From Nematopogon swammerdamellus (lineage: Eukaryota > Arthropoda > Insecta > Lepidoptera > Adelidae), in the NCBI GenBank assembly GCA_946902875.1, contig OX336337.1, positions 310,001 to 374,000 of the forward strand: a DNA stretch of 64,000 nt, in the 5' to 3' direction. A model generated the notes under the pieces. That model did not search any database. It worked only from the letters and a program-made list of their open reading frames with translations, and was not told the DNA's origin. Of this stretch, positions 59,192-64,000 are shown piece after piece (position 1 is the first letter of the stretch; every line of letters begins with the position of its first letter). Position numbers and translations under genes: made by a program.

Positions 59192-59432
59192 AACTATTTA
59201 AAAAATATAAAAAGCGCCTTCAAAAATGTATGAAATAAAAAAAAATCAAACCCTATAGAGTTGAAGGCGGTGCTAAAGAAGGCTACACAAATCACAAAGG
59301 ATATCATCCACTCATGTTTTCTTTCATGCATCATTTTTGCTTCCTTTAGCACCGCCTTCAAGTCTAGGGTTCGTTTTTTTTATTTCATACATTTTTGAAG
59401 GCGGTTTTTATATTTTTTTAAATAGTTTTTTA
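59192..59432. repeat. Long inverted-repeat element, copy 3
   Basis: Arms contain GCGCCTTCAAAAATGTATG and AGAGTTGAAGGCGGTGCTAA with complements on the right (TTTAGCACCGCCTTCAAG...). Confidence 0.85.
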
Positions 59433-60198
59433 TTAATCCACGCTTCACGCCGCCACGTTCGCCGCGCCGCCCGCGCCCTGCCCGACCGCACACTGATAGT
59501 CACTCCAGCTTCACATTACATGTTGCTGGAATCTGTGGCTGGAATGGATGCAGCGGACCGCGAGCGGGCGAGCTGCAGTGTCTGCGCGGGCTCTAGTACC
59601 TCTACTCTACTGATATTTTTATTGTTGTCCTTGTTATTCGCGTGGTCTCGCTCAAGTGCACCTCTTATTATTTTTTAGTAGTTTTATAGTTTATCACGTT
59701 GCTTGTTATGCCAAATTGTTGTTGTTATGGTTCCGTACCGTAAGGAAGAACTGAATCATTATAAGATCACTCCGGTGTCTGTCCGTCACAGAGGTTTTTC
59801 TCGAAAACTATGTAACGTAGAAACTTGAAACTTGGCATCACGACAGATCTTGATGATACGCACATAATATACCTACCGCTCGTCAAAAACAATTTGATAC
59901 CAATAACAAAAGTTTAAACTAACATAATATCATACATCGGTATCAATTGAAAGAGCTAACTATAAGGAGCTAACTATTAGTTACAACATAAGTTCTTAAA
60001 TAATTTGTCTATTCGAAAAAAAATGCAGGTAATTAAATAAACTTGATAAAACTCTAAACGCTGCAGCAGAAATTTACTAAAACTGAAAGTGGGTAAATAA
60101 TGCTCAGCTAATCATTATCAGAGATGCAGTTCGGAAGACCGACACTGCTAACTATGTACAACCGGTATATAGAACCGCAGGACTCTTTGCACAAATAT
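59433..60198. other. Non-coding; left part of the repeat hit by the lipocalin insertion
   Basis: 59728-59830 has GGTTCCGTACCGTAAGGAAG-type repeat sequence. 60110-60198 aligns with 63705-63810. Confidence 0.5.
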
Positions 60199-60291
60199 AA
60201 AGGATTATAAAGCTTAATTAATTCTTGCTGGCTTCTGGTGATCAAGATTATCCGCTGAGTCGTTCAATTGTCCATGTTTCGATGTAGTTTT

Positions 60292-60954
60292 CTATTGAAC
60301 TCCATACAGATCTAGGAAGAACACTCCTCCAACACCTTCAATATGCTGGTCTGCTGCTACCCGCAGCAGCTTGGCTTCGTTGAAGATGCCGGACCTGGAT
60401 AAGATGTATATTTTCTTAATATCACGACGAGGATTATACAGCATCGCGATGAGAAATCCGTCAGCGATCTTCAATCGCATGGTGTATTGAACCGGTTGTG
60501 GTATACTTAATTCATTGCCGTTCCTTTTTATGTGTGTGACCCAGGCGTTTATTTTTCCAGATGTTTCCTCCGGAATCAGCACCGTAACGCCATCAAGATT
60601 CATCGATGCCGACACAGCATGTTCGGTAAATTTAAGCTTTATCTTGGAGTCTGGATAGTCCTTAACGATGTCGCGATATTGTTCTAGTTCCGCTAGAGTG
60701 AGCTCACTTATGGTTGATATTTCGGTCAAGTTCTCTGGTTCATTATCGGTCCAGACGTAGACGGTCGTCCAGTTGTCTAGAGCGAGGCGAGGATCGAAGG
60801 TGAAGAGATCGTCGCAAGACGTCTCGACGCCGCCGGACGCGGGGTAGGCCAGGCAGGTCGGCAGCAGCAGCGCCGCCCCCTTTCCACTTCCGCACCATGC
60901 GCACTGGGCAGGGATTGCATCCCTACACGCTGGATTCTCGCACATGTGTACCAA
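60292..60954 (-). CDS. Lipocalin-like secreted protein, intronless, N-terminus fused to antisense LINE sequence
   Basis: An uninterrupted 220-codon frame. Residues 46-69 (SCDDLFTFDPRLALDNW followed by TTVYVW) resemble the lipocalin N-terminal block (Cys-Pro-x...FD..x..GxW), with the Gly before Trp lost. Residues 183-187 (YILSR) and the following helix-like stretch fit the lipocalin C-terminal LSR motif and helix; the middle is beta-strand-like. Residues 28-35 (ALLLPTCL) look like the end of a signal peptide. Residues 1-26 are antisense to a LINE RT 3' end that begins near 60873, so the native start and most of the signal peptide are gone and the ATG at 60954 is fortuitous. Only one cysteine remains after the signal region. 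Insect lipocalin genes normally have introns; here there are none, consistent with a retrocopy. Family assignment is tentative and expression unknown. Confidence 0.5.
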   Translation of the reverse strand: MVHMCENPACRDAIPAQCAWCGSGKGAALLLPTCLAYPASGGVETSCDDLFTFDPRLALDNWTTVYVWTDNEPENLTEISTISELTLAELEQYRDIVKDYPDSKIKLKFTEHAVSASMNLDGVTVLIPEETSGKINAWVTHIKRNGNELSIPQPVQYTMRLKIADGFLIAMLYNPRRDIKKIYILSRSGIFNEAKLLRVAADQHIEGVGGVFFLDLYGVQ

Positions 60955-61179
60955 TCGATTCTGCAGATCGTTCCTCTACAGAACCGGTAAACTCTGGAAC
61001 GCTCTCCCTGCTCATATATTTCCCCCCAAGTACATTCTCGGGTCCTTCAAGAGGGGCGTGAATGGGCACCTGTCGGCCCGGCATGGCATTCGCAACCCCC
61101 GCATACGACCGAATGTCTATGGGCGCCGTTAGACACCTCATGGGTGCCTCGGCGCCATAATATTTCGAGCTTAAAATAA
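60873..61179 (+). mobile_element. Jockey/CR1-like LINE RT C-terminus and 3' end
   Basis: The frame 60944-61132 reads FCRSFLYRTGKLWNALPAHI then FPPKY...FKRGVNGHL, the usual C-terminal motif of non-LTR retrotransposon ORF2. It is nearly the same as 27533-27721. The 3' end closes with GACACCTCATGGGTGCCTCGG and an A-rich tail. Confidence 0.75.
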
Positions 61180-61429
61180 AAAGGATCACTTGGTGCGGCA
61201 AGTGGTGGCCCCCGCCCCCTCACATTTACATAGGCTGAGATGAACCAGTATTATGTTGTGTTACCAAAACGGCATTAATACGACAGATAAGGTACTTTGA
61301 AATATTGCAGCTGCAACTCAGGTTGTACGTATATTATTCGCGGTCTCCGGCACCAGAGCGCAGAAAGGTGCCTATGACGTGAAACAGGGCGCACTTGATG
61401 TATGTATTATAAAATATGTCTGAAAATTC

Positions 61430-61824
61430 GTCAGCCTCGGTAGCTCAGTGGCGCGGTTGGTTAGTCAACTGTTATTAAGCAACGCTGAGCGCGGTCAGTG
61501 TTTGGATGGGTGACCGCTCGACCGTTGGAGGCTGACCGTGGTTCGGATTCCACGTTAAACTGTAGGTCCCTTCCCTTCTTACCTTACTAGGTGGTAGGGT
61601 TTATCCCGGCCGGGTTGGTACCACCGCACTGAACGAAACGTCGGTCGAAACGGCTATGTAAATAGTTCGTGTTTTCCGTCCAGTTTAGTGTAGCCGACAT
61701 GAAATGAAGGGAAGCACTGACATGGCACCTAGTTCACCCTGTGTTATGGGCTGACATCACGGATGTTGTAGGTGATGTAGCCAACCGTGTCAGGTTCCAT
61801 AAAAAAAAAAAAAAAAAAAAAAAA
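61430..61824 (+). repeat. Type 1 SINE, full length with long A tail
   Basis: Head CAGCCTCGGTAGCTCAGTGG, 5S-like AAGCAACGCTGAG and GGATGGGTGACCGC, T-arm TGGTTCGGATTCCACG, body and about 24-nt A run. Confidence 0.9.
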
Positions 61825-62143
61825 TATATAATGTAAGTCATTGAGGGTGGAAATTAATCCGGACGGAGCGGAGCGGAGCGGACGCCGGGCGGAGGGTCGT
61901 CTCATTTATGTTCTATTATTTCTCGTATTACAATTTAGAGCACGAGCGGGCCCGGTAACGATGACGGCGCCGTTCTTCATTATCATTTCGCACGGTCCGG
62001 CGGCCGCGTCGGCGGGCGGGGGCGGGGGCGGGGGCGGAGGTTTGATCCGCGGCGCTGGTGGCGCCGGTGGCGACGCGCCGTGCCCGGCGGCCGCACAGCG
62101 TTATGGCCTCGAAACGATTCGTACAATATCTAATAATAATATA
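61825..62143. other. GC-rich block
   Basis: 61860-62100 contains (GGAGC)n and GGGGGC runs. The ORF is low-complexity Gly/Ala and is not called. Confidence 0.4.
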
Positions 62144-62620
62144 CAGGATGTTTCAGGATAGGGTTTCGTAACTTCAGGGTTCGAAGGAGGGCCATATTTG
62201 AAGTCGAAAAACTCTGAAACTTTTTCCCAGATTCGGTCATTTTATAGTAATTTTTGGTGAAAATCGTTTCACCGAGATTTGGTGGACGGTTAACGTCCGC
62301 CTTTATTAAATAAAAATAAAATTACTAACTTGCATGCTTAACTAGTAGAATGGAACTACATGTAGGTAAATTCCAAAAACTTAAATTTGAATAAAATTAA
62401 AAGGGAAAGGGGACTGGACTAGGTCATTGCACTCCCTGTACCTAGACAGCACTGTTGCCAAATCTCCCCATAATCACTGTCCATCGAGTTTTTGTAACAA
62501 TTTTAAATTTTTGCATGAAAAAAAAAAAGGAATTTCGATTTGAGTGATAAGGATTTTTTTCTTCTAATAATGAGTACTTTCTATTCCTGAAGTTTCTCAA
62601 ACTTATCCTGAAACACTCTG
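62144..62620. mobile_element. TA-flanked MITE, copy 2
   Basis: Ends CAGGATGTTTCAGGATA and TATCCTGAAACACTCTG between TA dinucleotides. The interior is shared with 20641-21073, plus about 40 extra bases. Confidence 0.85.
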
Positions 62621-62925
62621 TATAACTCCCTTCTTATAAGGGATAATAATAAGGGATTCCCTTCTTAATAAGGGATATAACTCCCTTCTTATAGGTATTT
62701 CTAGGTGGTAGGGTTTAACCCGCCCGGGTTACTACAACCGCACTAAATGAAACGTCGGTCGAAACGGCTATGTAAATAGTTTGAGTTTTCCGTCCAGTTC
62801 AGTGTAGCCGGCACGACCGAAGGGAACCACTGACATGGCAACTAGTTCACCCGGTGTTATGGGCTGACATCACGGATGTTGTAGGTGATGTATAGCCAAC
62901 CGTGTCAGTAACCATAAAACAAAAT
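62621..62925 (+). repeat. Type 1 SINE body with AAGGGATA stutter
   Basis: ACTCCCTTCTTATAAGGGAT-like words repeat three times at 62625-62692, then the body (GAAACGGCTATGTAAATAG) and tail. Confidence 0.75.
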
Positions 62926-63059
62926 CTGTAAGGGATGGTCATGGAGTAAGTTACTTTGTTTTATGATATACTGCGTTTCTCTACGTATGATACTAAAACT
63001 AAATTGATCTAGCCTAGTAGCCTTTACTTATGCCAGTATTATAATAGACATAGGCCTCA

Positions 63060-63512
63060 CTCATCCAGTCAGTCAGTCAGTCAGCGTGTAAGCGTCCACT
63101 GCTGGACATACGCCTCTCCAATTTTCCTCCAGTCCTCCCGGCCTTCAGCGGTACGGAACCACTGCCTTCCGCCGACGTACTTGATGTCGTCCCACCTGGC
63201 GGGTGGTCTTCCCACACTCCGTTTTCCTGTCCACGGCCGCCAGTGTAGGATACGGTTACTCCAACGGTCGTCGTCTCTTCGGCTGACGTGCCCAGCCCAC
63301 TGCCACTTGAGCTTAGCCACCCGGTATCCAATATCGACTACTTTGGCGCATCGGCGGATTGCCTCGCTACGCACCATATCACGTAGCGTTACTCCCAGCA
63401 TGGCTCGCTCCATTGCTCGCTGGGCAACTTTCAACCTTTGGGCAACACCGACCGTCAGCGTCCACGTTTCACACCCGTACGTCATACATAACTCATAACC
63501 GGGAGGACACAC
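63060..63512 (-). mobile_element. RTE-like LINE ORF2 C-terminus and 3' end
   Basis: The frame 63512-63081 reads YGCETWTLTVGVAQRLKVAQ, RAMERAMLGVTLRD, LKWQWAGHVSRRDDDRW and GKRSVGRPPARWDDI, the conserved RTE C-terminal block, ending EAYVQQWTLTR. The 3' tail is a (CTGA)n run at 63065-63084. It is 5'-truncated but the remaining 143 codons are open. Confidence 0.85.
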
Positions 63513-64000
63513 TCACTCATCCATCACGCCAATACAGTCGGCAGTGAACGCAGTTGAGTCGATTAAAAGTATTATTATGTGTAATCATTTTCCATGAACA
63601 GTAATTTTCATTTCATTAAATTGTTTAGAATTTTTATTTAGTTCATATTTTTATTTATTTTTTATCAACCGGCATTGTCCAACAAGAATGTAGCGCGAGC
63701 GGAGTCACGGGCTCAGCTAGTCATTAATACAAGATGCAGATCGGAAGAGCTAGGCACATTGCTATTACAACCAAATCATAGAACCGGAGGGTTGTTTGCG
63801 CTCATGTAAGGGATCGCTCGGTGCGGCGAGCGGTAGCGCCCGCCCGCCTCCCCCCCGACAAACTGTGAAGTGGGTCAACTGTCCTCGAGATCTAATTGAT
63901 ATTTGTACTGTCCCCCCCCCCCCCCTCGCCGCCGCGGCTTTACTTAATCATTTCTGTTTAATCACAGGAGGCGCCGCCGCCGCCGCGCCGCCGTCCCTCA
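63513..64000. other. Old repeat, poly-C and GC-rich end
   Basis: 63675-63850 is the uninterrupted relative of the repeat that was hit at 60199. 63913-63926 is a C run. Confidence 0.5.

Larger units (their letters stand above)
60199..61186. mobile_element. Retrotransposed chimera: lipocalin-like cDNA plus LINE 3' end, flanked by AAAGGAT
   Basis: The segment 60206-61179 lies between two copies of AAAGGAT (60199-60205 and 61180-61186). Sequence left of it (about 60110-60205) and right of it (61180-61225) aligns in order with the uninterrupted stretch 63705-63850, which marks the segment as a 974-bp insertion into an older repeat. The right part (about 60873-61179, plus strand) is a 5'-truncated LINE 3' end with the RTGKLWNALPAHIFPPKY motif. 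The left part is the lipocalin-like frame on the minus strand with its 5' side at the junction. Confidence 0.65.

Noticed and set aside
60292..60954. Yellow/royal-jelly family assignment for the minus-strand frame
   Set aside because: No major-royal-jelly motifs; the N-terminal FD...W block and C-terminal ILSR fit lipocalins better.
39003..64000. Upstream exons for the third transporter copy
   Set aside because: Looked on both strands for GRK, RGALG, PETP, QxxSG and FGRK blocks; none seen.

Overview
This is eukaryotic DNA, almost certainly from a lepidopteran (moth or butterfly). The evidence is split-gene structure with GT-AG introns, two insect sugar-transporter genes of the Tret1-like type, and a dense load of repeats typical of Lepidoptera: tRNA/5S-derived SINEs, RTE- and Jockey/CR1-like LINE 3' ends, mariner, piggyBac and hAT remnants, and short TA-flanked MITEs. 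No species can be assigned from the sequence alone. Identifications are by eye from protein motifs and self-comparison within the window; no database search was run.

Layout. 1-22,300 is repeat-rich and has no recognisable host gene. It holds a decayed LINE reverse transcriptase (1-840), a LINE/mariner junction (1,559-2,110), a 121-bp satellite with a CRE-type palindrome in almost every monomer (3,696-5,575), hairpin elements, SINEs, a 43-bp minisatellite, and several GC-rich islands (about 14.6 kb, 17.2 kb, 18.6-20.4 kb). 22,341-32,678 is the only well-supported genic block: two tandem, same-strand (minus) seven-exon sugar-porter genes encoding 472 and 473 residues. Exons 2-7 have identical lengths in both genes. 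35.3-39.0 kb holds relics of a third copy: a plus-strand frameshifted last exon (35,351-35,630) and a minus-strand intact but isolated sixth exon (38,808-39,002), with a decayed LINE between them. 39-60 kb is again repeats, including an 1.8-kb TTAA-flanked element nested in a SINE, a 402-bp element with about 100-bp inverted ends, a piggyBac-like transposase N-terminus, a mariner fragment and an 859-bp hAT-like element with an 8-bp target duplication. 60.2-61.2 kb carries an intronless lipocalin-like ORF fused to an antisense LINE 3' end. The whole segment looks like one retrotransposition event into an older repeat that has an uninterrupted relative at 63.7 kb. 61.4-64.0 kb has SINEs, a MITE and an RTE C-terminus.

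The two transporters would sit in the plasma membrane as 12-helix facilitative sugar carriers (trehalose or hexose). They are recent tandem duplicates and part of a birth-and-death cluster, with a third copy already dismantled by rearrangement and transposons. The most unusual items are the lipocalin/LINE chimeric insertion, the SINE family that carries a 5S rRNA segment between tRNA D-arm and T-arm pieces, the nested TTAA element, the CRE-bearing satellite, and a perfect 89-bp inverted repeat.
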